DNA from: Rhizobium chutanense
Lineage (GTDB): Bacteria; Pseudomonadota; Alphaproteobacteria; Rhizobiales; Rhizobiaceae
Assembly (NCBI RefSeq): GCF_002531935.1
Contig: NZ_NWSV01000004.1
Span: 393,370-457,369, forward strand
Direction of reading: 5' to 3'
Length of the DNA: 64,000 nt
Shown: piece by piece, positions 1 to 7,642 of the stretch
Layout: every line of letters starts with the position of its first letter
Numbering within the stretch: position 1 is the stretch's first letter
Translations under genes and position numbers: made by a program
The notes under the pieces: generated by a model
The model's database searches: none
What the model saw: the letters and a program-made list of their open reading frames with translations, nothing else
Told to the model about the DNA's origin: nothing

Positions 1-497
1 GAGGCAAACAGCGTCGCGTCATCCACCGTGAACGCGTCCTTCCAACGCAGGCTCCGGATCGTATCGAGATCGTCGGAATCCCTGAATTTGTAGACGCGGT
101 CGGCGGTCGCGGTGACCAGCTGCGGCTTTTCATTGGCGAGGTCGCCGACCATATCGCCGAAGTCGCGGCCGTCGCTCTTCAGCGTGTTCTGCACGTCGTC
201 CCAGACAAAGCTGCGCTGCGGGTCGCCGTCGCCTTCATGCGACGGCGTGCGCGAGCAGCTCATGGCGTCGCGTCCCGGCAGGGCCGGGAGCGGGAAGACG
301 TTCGAGAAGTCGGAGGTGCAGTTGAGCCCGTTCGCCTCGGCGAAGGCGGCGTTGCGCATGGCGAGCATGGTGCCCACCTTCTTGGTGGAAATCCTGTTCG
401 CATGGATCATGAAAATCACGATCAGCAGGATGACCGGTGCGGCGAGCACGAATTCGATCGAGGCAAGCCCGCGCCGGTCGCGGTGCAGCCGCATCAT
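1..497 (-). CDS. TadE-like pilus assembly protein (partial, runs off the left edge)
   Basis: About 165 residues are visible; the C-terminus lies outside the window. The N-terminus has the TadE-family layout: a short basic stretch with RDRRG, then IEF, then one hydrophobic segment (VLAAPVILLIVIFM) followed by NR, which resembles a pseudopilin-type membrane anchor. The rest should be periplasmic. The start is one of two adjacent ATG codons at 497/494. It lies 31 bp downstream of the TadG-like gene and is last in the flp-cpaA-TadE-TadG-TadE run, so it is probably a minor pilin-like part of a Flp/Tad pilus. Family assignment rests on architecture and context rather than on strong sequence identity. 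Confidence 0.6.
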   Translation of the reverse strand, partial: MMRLHRDRRGLASIEFVLAAPVILLIVIFMIHANRISTKKVGTMLAMRNAAFAEANGLNCTSDFSNVFPLPALPGRDAMSCSRTPSHEGDGDPQRSFVWDDVQNTLKSDGRDFGDMVGDLANEKPQLVTATADRVYKFRDSDDLDTIRSLRWKDAFTVDDATLFA

Positions 498-528
498 GAG
501 GCCGCCGGCCGGAGCGCTGCCCCGAGCC

Positions 529-2172
529 TCAGTGGGTGTTGACGGCAGCCCAGGCATTGGCTCCTCCCTGGTCGAAGACGCGGGTCAGGCCGGTGAAACT
601 GTCGGCCGCCGGGCTCTGCTTGATGGTGTTCGAAACCTGGCCGATATCGTCGGCAAGTGTCGCGGGCGCCAGCGATGCGAGCCAGTCCTGGGTGTAGAGA
701 TCGAAGGCCGTGTAATTGTGCACCCAGCTCTGCGCGAGCGCATAGGCGGACGGCGTCCTGTCCTTGAAGATGCGGATCTGCAGCCTGGCGCGCGGGGCGC
801 GGGAGACGATCGCCAGCGTCTGGTAGTCGTCGAGCTGCTCGCCGCCAAAGGGCGTGAAATTGAAGGGGATGCGTCCTTTCAGCCAGTAGGGCTTGGGTAA
901 GGAAATGACGGGCAGGGGAGCACCGGCCACGGAAATCGCGCCGCCGGCCGGCCCGCAGACCTGGTTCCAGATCATGTCGAACTTGCGGGTAAAGTCGTTC
1001 TTGTCCTTCGTCTGCGAGTCCGAGTAGCGCGGCGGCACGTCGATCGGCAGCTGGAACGGGTTGGTGATGCCGAAGCCGACGCCGAAGACTTTGTCGGCGA
1101 TCCAGAAGCTGGCATCGAGCGCCAGTTCCTGCCACCAGCTGAGATCGCCGGCATATTGTTCGACAATCGCCTTGAACGGCACCTTGCTCAGATAGGCCGG
1201 GCCGAAGGCTTCGTAGAAGATGTAGAAGTTCACCAGCGCATTGTCGATGCCGCTCTTGTGGTTGACCCAGTCGCGGATATGGCTGCCGTCGACGCCGCCT
1301 GCGGTCAACGGGCCCTTGCCGTTGGGGAAGCCGCGGTTGGCAAATTCGCCGCGCATGAGGAGCGGGTCCTGCCCCTGAGTGCCATAGGACATGGCAAGGC
1401 ACATTTCGGTATAGGCCGCAGCGGGATTGATGCCGTCGCGATCGACCGGCAAGTTGCCGCCGGCGCCTTCTCCAGCCTGGCCGCAGTTTTCGCACGGCGG
1501 ATGAAACACGACGTGGTCCGATTTGTTGAGGCGCACCAGATGCAGGGCCTCGTTGCCGACACGCTCAGGGAAGCTCTCGACGAGGTAGTCGTTGAGATCG
1601 TTCATGCCGTCGATAATGTCGCTGGACTTCACGATGAGGCCCCAGGGATCATAATCGATCTGTGCTTTTACCGTATAGGCAATCGCCAGGCTGGCTTCCG
1701 TTGCCCGAAACCCCTGAAACGCCAGGCAAGCGCCGTAGATGATGCCGCCGACGATCGGAACCTTCTGCCAGCCCGGGCAATAGGGCATCGGCGGCATCGG
1801 CGGCAGCAACGAGGCCGGTCCGAAACCTTCGGTGAAAGAGTATTCGGCGAGTTTCGCCAGGATGGCGGTCGAGCGCAGGGCCAGTTCCGCAGTGGTCAGC
1901 TGGAAGGCGACCGAGGTCGCCATGACGACGGTTGCCTGCGAGGAGGCGACATTGTTCATCGCCATGATGTTGAGATAGCGCGCTTCCCAGTCGGCATGGA
2001 CGAGCGCGGCGGCGTCGGCGGTATCCTGCGTGCGCTGCTTGTCGTAGATCATCTGTCCCGTGTTCAGGATCCAGACGATCATCAGGGCGAGCGCGATCGT
2101 CATGTAGAGGATGATCGGCGACAGGAAGCCGCGTTCGTCGCGGTGCAGGCGCTTGATGAGGGTCGGTGTCAT
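529..2172 (-). CDS. TadG-like pilus assembly protein
   Basis: This is a 547-residue protein with one N-terminal membrane segment (about residues 14-36) just after the DERGFLSP motif, then the TadG-like stretch with DTADAAALVHA. The remainder is a large, mostly periplasmic region with no domain I recognise. It contains a few cysteines (CENCG, CPGW). The ATG at 2172 overlaps the stop of the preceding TadE-like gene by 4 bp (ATGA), which argues for this start over the longer upstream reading and for translational coupling. Proteins of this type belong to Tad pilus loci, where TadE/F/G act as envelope-anchored minor components. The exact role here is inferred from the neighbours. Confidence 0.65.
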   Translation of the reverse strand: MTPTLIKRLHRDERGFLSPIILYMTIALALMIVWILNTGQMIYDKQRTQDTADAAALVHADWEARYLNIMAMNNVASSQATVVMATSVAFQLTTAELALRSTAILAKLAEYSFTEGFGPASLLPPMPPMPYCPGWQKVPIVGGIIYGACLAFQGFRATEASLAIAYTVKAQIDYDPWGLIVKSSDIIDGMNDLNDYLVESFPERVGNEALHLVRLNKSDHVVFHPPCENCGQAGEGAGGNLPVDRDGINPAAAYTEMCLAMSYGTQGQDPLLMRGEFANRGFPNGKGPLTAGGVDGSHIRDWVNHKSGIDNALVNFYIFYEAFGPAYLSKVPFKAIVEQYAGDLSWWQELALDASFWIADKVFGVGFGITNPFQLPIDVPPRYSDSQTKDKNDFTRKFDMIWNQVCGPAGGAISVAGAPLPVISLPKPYWLKGRIPFNFTPFGGEQLDDYQTLAIVSRAPRARLQIRIFKDRTPSAYALAQSWVHNYTAFDLYTQDWLASLAPATLADDIGQVSNTIKQSPAADSFTGLTRVFDQGGANAWAAVNTH

Positions 2173-2966
2173 AGCAGGTTCACCTCCGCCGTCGAAATCG
2201 TGTAGTAGCGGCCGTCCTTCCTCTGGCCGCGGGCAAAGACCCAGCCGGCATATTCGAGCAGCAGGAAGCGTGCTTCCACCTTGGCGGTCACGGGCACGTG
2301 CGGCGTGCGGTTGATGGCGGCATAGAGCGCCATCGGGGCGCGGTCGACGGTGACCGTGACGTTCTGCGGATCGAACATGTAGCGGGCCTGGTTGCGCATC
2401 GCCCGCCAGTTCTTCGAAAGGCCGGAAGCATCGGCAAGGGCTTTCAGCGCCTCTTCCGGCGGCTGGCAGGCGCCGACGCATTTCAGCTGGTCGTAGGGAG
2501 CGGCCGGGATCAGCGCCAGGCGGGCGGCAAGATCGGCCTTGCCGGGGGCGGCATCGTCGTCGCAGGTCTTGGGGTCGATGATGCTGCGGATGGTGATCGG
2601 CAGGGCCGGGCAGAAATAGACGCGGGCGCTGCGGGCCGCCGCATAGGCGGCATAATGGGTGAAGAGGTGGTTTTTGGCGAGAATCGCGAACTGGAAGACC
2701 ACGAACATGAAGAAGACGAAGACCGGCGTGACCAGCACGAAATCCATCATCGTCGTGCTGCCCGAGCTATCGCCGTGCAGCTCCGATATCCGGCGCCGGC
2801 GGGCGGAAAGCCGCGGCAGCAGCAGCATCGAGGCGAAGAGCAGCAAGGCGATCGCAAAGGTACCGAGAAGAGCGCCATGATCCTGCGGGATCCAGAAGGT
2901 CCGCGAGTGCAGGATAGAACTCCAGAAGGCACCGTCGAAAGTGGGGCGTTCGAGTTCGGGGCGCAT
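2169..2966 (-). CDS. TadE/TadF-like pilus assembly protein
   Basis: The protein has 265 residues. It has an unusual N-terminal extension with a first hydrophobic segment (about 33-54), then a linker with GSSGSTTMMDF that leads into a second hydrophobic helix (about 80-103). The stretch MMDFVLVTPVFVFFMFVV has the TadE-like pseudopilin form. A soluble region with cysteines (YFCPA, TCDD, CVGACQ) follows and could form periplasmic disulfides. The ATG at 2966 sits 5 bp after the stop of the prepilin peptidase gene, and the 3' end overlaps the TadG-like gene, so the four genes form one operon. The double membrane anchor is unlike standard TadE and may be a lineage feature. Confidence 0.6.
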   Translation of the reverse strand: MRPELERPTFDGAFWSSILHSRTFWIPQDHGALLGTFAIALLLFASMLLLPRLSARRRRISELHGDSSGSTTMMDFVLVTPVFVFFMFVVFQFAILAKNHLFTHYAAYAAARSARVYFCPALPITIRSIIDPKTCDDDAAPGKADLAARLALIPAAPYDQLKCVGACQPPEEALKALADASGLSKNWRAMRNQARYMFDPQNVTVTVDRAPMALYAAINRTPHVPVTAKVEARFLLLEYAGWVFARGQRKDGRYYTISTAEVNLL

Positions 2967-2971
2967 TGCCG

Positions 2972-3535
2972 TTACCTCACAAGGGCAAGAGGGGTGAAAT
3001 CCGGTATGAACAGGCACCACAGAAGTCCGAGAGCGGCGGCAACGCCGAAGCGGACGGTATGATGGATTTCGCGTGGCTTCAGCACGGAAGCGGCATCGCG
3101 GAAACCGGCAGGCAGGAGCAGGGCGAACAGTCCGACTGTTCGGGCGAGCACGCTCCACTGAACCCGCCGCGCCATCGAGAAAACGGCGATCACGCCGCCG
3201 ACCATCAGCGCTGCGAGGGTCACGTCGATGGCGGGCCAGAGGCCGAGAATGGCGCCGAGCGCCGCCATCAGTTTGACATCGCCGCCGCCGCAGCTTCCGG
3301 CTGCGAAGGCGATGACGAAGATCATGCCGGCCGCAATGAGGCCGGCAAAGGCTAGGCCGATCCCTGCCAGACCGCCGCCGGCCGCCGCCAGCACGAAGCC
3401 GGCAAGCAAGCAGGGATAGGTCACGGCGTTCGGGATGTGACCATGGCGGTGATCGAGCACCGCCGCGGTCATGGCGCAGGCGACGGCAAGAGCCGCCGCC
3501 GCAGGCATCTGGGTCAGATCGTAGGTCATGTCCAT
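2972..3535 (-). CDS. cpaA: Prepilin peptidase, CpaA/TadV type (A24 family)
   Basis: This is a polytopic membrane aspartyl protease of 187 residues, expected to cleave the leader of the Flp prepilin encoded just upstream. It carries both expected aspartates: one in LDHRHGHIPN near the N-terminus and one in the GxGD-type motif CGGGDVKLM. Five to six hydrophobic segments are visible. It has no N-methylation domain, which is normal for the short CpaA/TadV class. The start is taken at the ATG of MDMTYDL; longer readings only add an untypical charged leader. The gene begins 14 bp after the flp stop and is followed within 5 bp by the TadE-like gene. Confidence 0.85.
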   Translation of the reverse strand: MDMTYDLTQMPAAAALAVACAMTAAVLDHRHGHIPNAVTYPCLLAGFVLAAAGGGLAGIGLAFAGLIAAGMIFVIAFAAGSCGGGDVKLMAALGAILGLWPAIDVTLAALMVGGVIAVFSMARRVQWSVLARTVGLFALLLPAGFRDAASVLKPREIHHTVRFGVAAALGLLWCLFIPDFTPLALVR

Positions 3536-3549
3536 GACACGGGACCCGC

Positions 3550-3753
3550 TTATTGACCCGGCTCGGGAATTCTCTCGGCATCCGAGAGCGCCGTGTTCTT
3601 TTCGTTGAACCATTCGCCGATCTGTTTGCCGAATGCGAGCAGGAGCAGCATCAGCGGAATGACGATCAGCGCGACGGCCAGGACGATTTGGGCCATGTCG
3701 CCGCGTTCGTCCTTGTGAAGTGCAATTGCGAGAGTCTTGAGTTTTCCAAACAT
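3550..3753 (-). CDS. Flp/Fap-type pilin component
   Basis: This small protein of 67 residues begins MFGKLKTLAIALHKDERGD, followed by a strongly hydrophobic segment (MAQIVLAVALIVIPLMLLLLAF) and a short charged tail with PEPGQ at the end. The size and the basic leader-DERG-hydrophobic helix layout fit a Flp prepilin cleaved by the adjacent CpaA. A GAGGAA ribosome site lies a few bases upstream, so the ATG at 3753 is preferred over the longer reading. It is first in a minus-strand operon with cpaA and the TadE/G-like genes. The leader lacks the textbook glycine-glutamate cleavage pair at the exact spacing, so cleavage is inferred. Confidence 0.7.
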   Translation of the reverse strand: MFGKLKTLAIALHKDERGDMAQIVLAVALIVIPLMLLLLAFGKQIGEWFNEKNTALSDAERIPEPGQ

Positions 3754-4263
3754 CTGCGTATTCCTCGTTCCTAGGTTTGTTTCGGATCGAAGACCTTGGT
3801 GAAGATAAAGCAAGAATACGATATCGTATCGAACCGGCACGTTGCTCGTTTCAATGATATTTTCTGCTTCGGTTTATCTTCCCCGGCGGCCAACGCTTGT
3901 TGAGCAACACCATTAAGACCCAAGAGTGCGCCCAAGGCCAGCCCTCCGTCAAGCAAACGAAACGAAGGGTTCCAATTGCCTTGGAGGTGTCTCTTGATGA
4001 AACGGAGTTGACGGCGGCATTTTCCAACTAACCGCCTGAAGAAACTACAGTTTTACCTTGAATAGGAAACTGCGTGGCGGCTTTGCGAACTGCCGCCACC
4101 TGCCCCATAATTGGTCAATTCTTTCAATACGATAGAATAGATGGAACGGTACAGCGATATCGACCCCCCACGCGCGGCCGCGCCCATGGCGTTGCTTGGC
4201 GATCTGGATTAAGCTTATCCGGCATGGTGGGCTTGGCCCTTCAGTCGTTCCGGAGAAAGAACC
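3754..4263. other. Divergent promoter region between flp and cpaF operons
   Basis: No convincing gene lies here. The reading frames present are short and lack codon bias. The stretch is richer in A and T than its flanks (about 3780-4060) and must hold the promoters for both divergent pilus operons. I could not pick out a clear -35/-10 pair. Confidence 0.4.
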
Positions 4264-4395
4264 ATGGAAACGATGAGCAGCGTCTTGATACTTGCATTGG
4301 TCCTCATTCCACTGATGATGTTCTTTCCGACAGCCGTTCAGATGATGGCGACACTGTTCGGCATGAGCACAGTTCTTGTCGGGATGCCGCTCTGA
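4264..4395 (+). CDS. Small hydrophobic protein coupled to cpaF (43 aa)
   Basis: This is a 43-residue reading frame, METMSSVLILALVLIPLMMF onward, ending FGMSTVLVGMPL. It has a good ribosome site (GGAGAAAG, 4 bases before the ATG), and its TGA overlaps the ATG of cpaF (TGATG at 4393-4397), a typical sign of translational coupling. Almost the whole peptide is a membrane helix. Its LALVLIPLM core resembles VALIVIPLM in the Flp-like pilin across the divergent promoter, so it may be a leaderless Flp-like minor pilin or a membrane partner of the ATPase. No function is known to me. The coupling and ribosome site make translation likely. Confidence 0.6.
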   Translation: METMSSVLILALVLIPLMMFFPTAVQMMATLFGMSTVLVGMPL

Positions 4396-5543
4396 TGAAG
4401 GCCGTTTCCGACGACGCCGCCGAACAGGCGACCTTCCAGGTTCTGACCCGGGCGCTGGACAAGCTGCTCGGGCCGATCCGTTTTCTCCTCGAGGATCCGA
4501 GCGTTTCCGAAATCCTGATCAACGGAACATCCGACATCTTCGTCGAAAGACGCGGCAAGCTCGAACGCGCCGATACGCGTTTCGCCAGCCGAGAGGATCT
4601 GGAATCGGCCGCGCGCAGCATCGCGCAATTCTCCGGCAAGCGGCTGACGCCGGAGGAGCCGAGCGTCGAGGCCCGCTTGCCGGACGGTTCGCGCGTACAG
4701 ATGATCCAGCCGCCCGCCGCCCGCACCGGGCTCTGCATCTCCATCCGCCGTTTCCTGAAAGAACATCGCAGCATCCGCGATCTCGTCACCCAGGGCAGCC
4801 TGACCGAGGAGTCGCTGTCGCTGCTGCAGGCGGCCGTCGGGCTGCAGAAAAACGTCATCATCTCCGGCGGCACCGGCACCGGCAAGACGACGATGCTGAA
4901 CGCGCTGTCGGAAGCCTTTGCCGACCACGAGCGCATCATCGTCATCGAGGACACCTCGGAACTGCAGATCCGCAAGGAACACGTCGTCTATCTCGAAGTG
5001 ACGAAGCCCGACCGTTTCGGCCGCGGCGGCGCCAGCATCCGCGACCTGTTCCGCTCATCGCTGCGCATGCGGCCCGACCGGATCATCGTCGGCGAATGCC
5101 GCGGCGGCGAGGCGCTCGACATGATCCAGGCGATGACCTCAGGCCACAGCGGCAGCCTGTCGACGGTACATGCGAACACACCCTACGACGCCCTGCACCG
5201 GCTGGAGACCTTAGCGCTGATGTCCGACATCGACATGCCGCTGCGGCCGCTGCGCGCGCAGATCGCCTCGGCGGTCGACGTCGTCGTGCAGATCGCCCGC
5301 TTCAAGCGTACCGGCAGACGCCGGGTGATCGAGATTTCCGAGATCAAGGGCCTGAACAATGACGGCCAGTATATCGTCGAGAGCATCTACAAGCTCGAAG
5401 GCGACGGCCATTCCAATTCGGATGGCGCATTGCTGTGGACCGGCGTCGTGCCGAGCTTCGCCGCCGATGCGATGGAAGAGATAGCAGACGGCGAACACCC
5501 CGAATGGGTGAAGGCTGATCCCGCCATACGGGCAACGGCTTGA
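4395..5543 (+). CDS. cpaF: CpaF/TadA-type secretion ATPase
   Basis: This is the hexameric ATPase that powers Tad pilus assembly at the inner membrane (382 residues). The N-terminal domain has the type II/IV secretion ATPase signature (SEILINGTSDIFVE, about 38-51). The C-terminal ATPase domain has Walker A GGTGTGKT (158-165), the Asp box RIIVIEDTSELQI, a Walker B region (RPDRIIVGECRGGEALDM) and the His box GHSGSLSTVHAN. The ATG at 4395 overlaps the stop of the small upstream frame; frames starting earlier lack coding character. It is divergent from the flp-cpaA-TadE/G operon. No other core components (cpaB-E, tadB/C) are in the window, so it must either share them with another locus or have them further left. 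Confidence 0.9.
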   Translation: MKAVSDDAAEQATFQVLTRALDKLLGPIRFLLEDPSVSEILINGTSDIFVERRGKLERADTRFASREDLESAARSIAQFSGKRLTPEEPSVEARLPDGSRVQMIQPPAARTGLCISIRRFLKEHRSIRDLVTQGSLTEESLSLLQAAVGLQKNVIISGGTGTGKTTMLNALSEAFADHERIIVIEDTSELQIRKEHVVYLEVTKPDRFGRGGASIRDLFRSSLRMRPDRIIVGECRGGEALDMIQAMTSGHSGSLSTVHANTPYDALHRLETLALMSDIDMPLRPLRAQIASAVDVVVQIARFKRTGRRRVIEISEIKGLNNDGQYIVESIYKLEGDGHSNSDGALLWTGVVPSFAADAMEEIADGEHPEWVKADPAIRATA

Positions 5544-5596
5544 AGCCCGTTGGTGGACGCGACCTCGGAACTGCCGGTCCGGCATCGTGCATTCGA

Positions 5597-5622
5597 GGGA
5601 AGGCAAACCTGGTTGCCTTCCC
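5597..5622. terminator. Hairpin between convergent cpaF and rtcB
   Basis: A perfect 10-bp stem (GGGAAGGCAA / TTGCCTTCCC) with a 6-nt loop sits between the convergent cpaF and rtcB stops. There is no long T-run on either strand, so it may act as a weak bidirectional terminator or as an end-stabilising structure. Confidence 0.55.
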
Positions 5623-5628
5623 CGGTGT

Positions 5629-7047
5629 TTACCGGCGCTTGTTGCGCCAGGGCGCGTTCTTCTGCCAGTCGCCAGCCATGATGCTCCCGTAGGGGATCAC
5701 CTCGTCGACCACTTCGGCGAGACCGTAGTGCTCGATCTGCGCCCGCACGTTCGCAGCGCTCTTGTAGGCACTCGGCAGTTCCGACACATCGGCGAAACCG
5801 GAGAAGAACCGCGCGTCGAGACCGCTTGTTTCCTTCTCCAGAATAGCCGCGATGTTGTTCGGGCTGAGCCCTCGCGAATCCGCTCCATATTCCGCAGACA
5901 GCTGCCTCATATGCGCGCTGCGCGAAAAGTTGCGGCCGGCGCCATGCGGGGAGAAGCCGAGGCCATGGGCAGCGTTCGAGCCGCGAACGATCAGGATCGG
6001 TTCCGCCATATTGAGCGGAATGATGGTCAGATCGGTCGCGTCATCAGCCCAGTTGTCGAAGGCAGGAGTCGCACCCTTTCCGTGGTAGAACAGCCCGTCC
6101 GACTTCCGGAAGACGAAATTATGCTCGTTCCAGAAGCGGTCCGCGACCTTGGCCGAGAGTTTTTCCGCCGCCATGTCGTGAAGGACATAGTGGTTTTCTC
6201 TGGTCCACTGGCGGATCGTCTGCAGGGCCGACCAGTAAAGGTCACCTTCCTCGGTATCCGCCGGAATCCAGGCATTTTCCCGATGCGTCTCGGGCGAAAT
6301 GCGCTCCCGAAACTGGTTGGCGACCGTCATGCCCTTGTCGTAGAGCCGCGCTCCCGGTGCCCGCGATCCATGATGGGTCACAAGCGCGGTTTCGCCGGTC
6401 GACTTCATCGTCCCGACATAGGCGAAGTGATTGCCGTCGCCCTGCGTCGCGAAATGCTCGATGCCGGCGCTCAGCACACCGTCGCGCAGGTAGGGATTCT
6501 GCTGGAAGGCCGAAAGCGTCGCCTCGGAAGGCTTCAGCTGCGCGCCGCGCGGCCGGCCGCCGGGACCGAAATGCGTGACGGCATGCACGGCATCCAGAAG
6601 CGACTTCGGGTCTGTGCCAGGAAAAATCGAGATCGCCATGGAGCAGCAGATATCGGCCGAATGCATGCCGGGATGGATCGCTTCGGAGGCGACGACGCCG
6701 CCGACCGGGATCGTTCCCACGGGACCTGCCGGGCAAGCGTCCGGCATGATCGCTGCGGCCCGGACGACCGGCGTGCGCACCAGCGCGCGCATCGTCGCAT
6801 TGACCTTCTCGACATTGTCCTGCTCGAATGCGTTCTCGGCACGGATATTGGAATAGATCTCGATATCGTTATCGGCCCTCAAGGCAAGCGTCGGCCCCGG
6901 CTGGAAGGTTTTTGCCGCTTCCAGGGCATCCGCCACGGAGCCACCCTTGCTCAAAATCGCATTGGCCGCGTCGAGAGCCGGGCGAAACCACTTCCCCTGG
7001 CTCATGCCGGCATCGATCAAATCCTGTCCGCTCATGACCGCTATCAT
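5629..7047 (-). CDS. rtcB: RtcB-family RNA ligase (3'-phosphate/5'-hydroxyl joining)
   Basis: RtcB seals RNA 2',3'-cyclic phosphate or 3'-phosphate ends to 5'-OH ends using GTP and Mn2+. The 472-residue protein keeps the metal and guanylation motifs in divergent form: HSADICCSM (Asp132, Cys134) for the usual GVDIGCGM, GDGNHF (His207), THHGSRAPG (His225/226), a HGKGAT motif (322-327) and HGAGRNFSR with the expected guanylated histidine at about 368. It is the last gene of the rsr-Y RNA-rtcB run and opposite to rtcR, the usual makeup of an RNA repair operon. An alternative start is the internal ATG of MSGQD (7035). The Cys-rich motif variant suggests a separate RtcB subfamily. No rtcA cyclase gene is present. 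Confidence 0.9.
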   Translation of the reverse strand: MIAVMSGQDLIDAGMSQGKWFRPALDAANAILSKGGSVADALEAAKTFQPGPTLALRADNDIEIYSNIRAENAFEQDNVEKVNATMRALVRTPVVRAAAIMPDACPAGPVGTIPVGGVVASEAIHPGMHSADICCSMAISIFPGTDPKSLLDAVHAVTHFGPGGRPRGAQLKPSEATLSAFQQNPYLRDGVLSAGIEHFATQGDGNHFAYVGTMKSTGETALVTHHGSRAPGARLYDKGMTVANQFRERISPETHRENAWIPADTEEGDLYWSALQTIRQWTRENHYVLHDMAAEKLSAKVADRFWNEHNFVFRKSDGLFYHGKGATPAFDNWADDATDLTIIPLNMAEPILIVRGSNAAHGLGFSPHGAGRNFSRSAHMRQLSAEYGADSRGLSPNNIAAILEKETSGLDARFFSGFADVSELPSAYKSAANVRAQIEHYGLAEVVDEVIPYGSIMAGDWQKNAPWRNKRR

Positions 7048-7099
7048 CGTCTTTTCTGCGTCTGCAGTCCTTCTTGTTCAGTTGCTTCTCTTCACACCA

Positions 7100-7196
7100 C
7101 CCGGGCGACGAGCATTGCCGGAGATCTCTCTCACCGCACGCATTCCATGATCATGGCGCGATGCGGCCCCTGTAGTCACCGGCGCATTCGCCCAGG
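7100..7196 (-). ncRNA. Y-RNA-like unit 5 (no tRNA-like domain)
   Basis: The outer helix pairs 7196-7188 (CCTGGGCGA) with 7108-7100 (TCGCCCGGG), 9 bp with one G-T. The conserved CGAATGC follows the 5' strand, and CTCG precedes the 3' strand, as in the other four units. An inner helix GCCGG (7183-7179) / CCGGC (7121-7117) and the invariant ACTACA come next. In place of T and D arms there is a self-complementary stretch (CCATGATCATGG inside CGCAT/ATGCG). It lies nearest to rtcB, 52 bp upstream of its start. It keeps the proposed Ro-binding stem but has lost, or never had, tRNA mimicry. Confidence 0.6.
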
Positions 7197-7208
7197 GCTT
7201 ACCATTGT

Positions 7209-7347
7209 CCCGGCGACGAGATTTGGCAGGACGGTTGACTGAGCTACACGCTCCTTTCGGAAGCGCGGGGTGATTTGAACACCCGACCTGCCCGCCGGAA
7301 ATCCGATGGGCCGCTCTTTCCTTGTAGTCCTGCCGGCATTCGCCGGG
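7209..7347 (-). ncRNA. Y-RNA-like unit 4 with permuted tRNA-like domain
   Basis: The outer helix is CCCGGCGA (7347-7340) with TCGCCGGG (7216-7209), 8 perfect pairs. The inner helix is GGCAGGAC (7334-7327) with GTCCTGCC (7232-7225), also 8 perfect pairs. Between them lies the shared CGAATGC / CTCG internal loop. The inner part has a T arm (GGGTG-TTCAAAT-CACCC, 7284-7268). It then has an acceptor-like stem closed by a GAAA tetraloop (CGCTTCC 7265-7259, GAAA, GGAGCG 7254-7249, one bulge) and a TAGCTC D-arm start whose 3' strand is lost. A small separate hairpin (CCCTGT/ACAGGG, 7371-7357) lies between units 3 and 4. Confidence 0.8.
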
Positions 7348-7379
7348 TTATTCCGTCCCTGTGGAACAGGGATAATGCC

Positions 7380-7512
7380 ATGCAGCGGCGACGAGGATGG
7401 ACGAAACCGGATGGCCCCGCTCGTGCCAGAGAGCGTATGCCCAGGAGGAGTCGAACCTGCCAGACCATCCAACTTTGGAGGCTGTAGTTCCGTCCGGCAT
7501 TCGCCGCTGCAT
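7380..7512 (-). ncRNA. Y-RNA-like unit 3 with eroded tRNA-like domain
   Basis: It has the longest outer helix of the array: 7512-7501 pairs with 7391-7380 over 12 perfect base pairs (ATGCAGCGGCGA / TCGCCGCTGCAT). The inner helix GGACGGAAC (7495-7487) pairs with GTTTCGTCC (7407-7399), 9 bp with one G-T. A T-loop (TTCGACT, 7455-7449) on a mismatched stem and a D-like arm (GCTC-TCTGGCAC-GAGC, 7434-7419) are present, but no acceptor hairpin links them. An extra stem (TCCAA/TTGGA) lies between ACTACA and the T arm. The closing helices are fully kept while the tRNA part decays. Confidence 0.75.
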
Positions 7513-7518
7513 TCGGCT

Positions 7519-7628
7519 ATGGCGACCAGTGTCCGGGAAACAGCTTGCTCTACCAACTGAGCTACAGGACCAGGTCCTGGCGAGACTCGAACTCGCGACA
7601 CAGATGTAGTTTCCCATGCATTCGCCAT
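7519..7628 (-). ncRNA. Y-RNA-like unit 2 with compact permuted tRNA-like domain
   Basis: The outer helix is ATGGCGA (7628-7622) with TCGCCAT (7525-7519), 7 perfect pairs. The inner helix is GGGAAAC (7615-7609) with GTTTCCC (7541-7535), 7 perfect pairs. The T arm GCGAG-TTCGAGT-CTCGC (7596-7580) is intact and runs straight into an acceptor hairpin CAGGACC-T-GGTCCTG (7579-7565), where only 5 of the 7 complementary pairs can form because the loop is so short. A normal D arm (GCTC-AGTTGGTA-GAGC, 7562-7547) follows. The order is T arm, acceptor, D arm, which is a permuted tRNA. Confidence 0.85.
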
Positions 7629-7642
7629 GTCATTCCATTCGT

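Noticed and set aside
112..900. Long plus-strand frames opposite the TadE/G genes
   Set aside because: They mirror the minus-strand genes in GC-rich DNA and show no family pattern.
3771..3956. 61-codon minus-strand frame in the flp-cpaF gap
   Set aside because: No ATG start or ribosome site, and it crosses the expected promoter region.
7176..7628. 150-codon minus-strand frame across the Y RNA array
   Set aside because: It runs through the T and D arms and has no protein-like pattern; the RNA structure explains the sequence.
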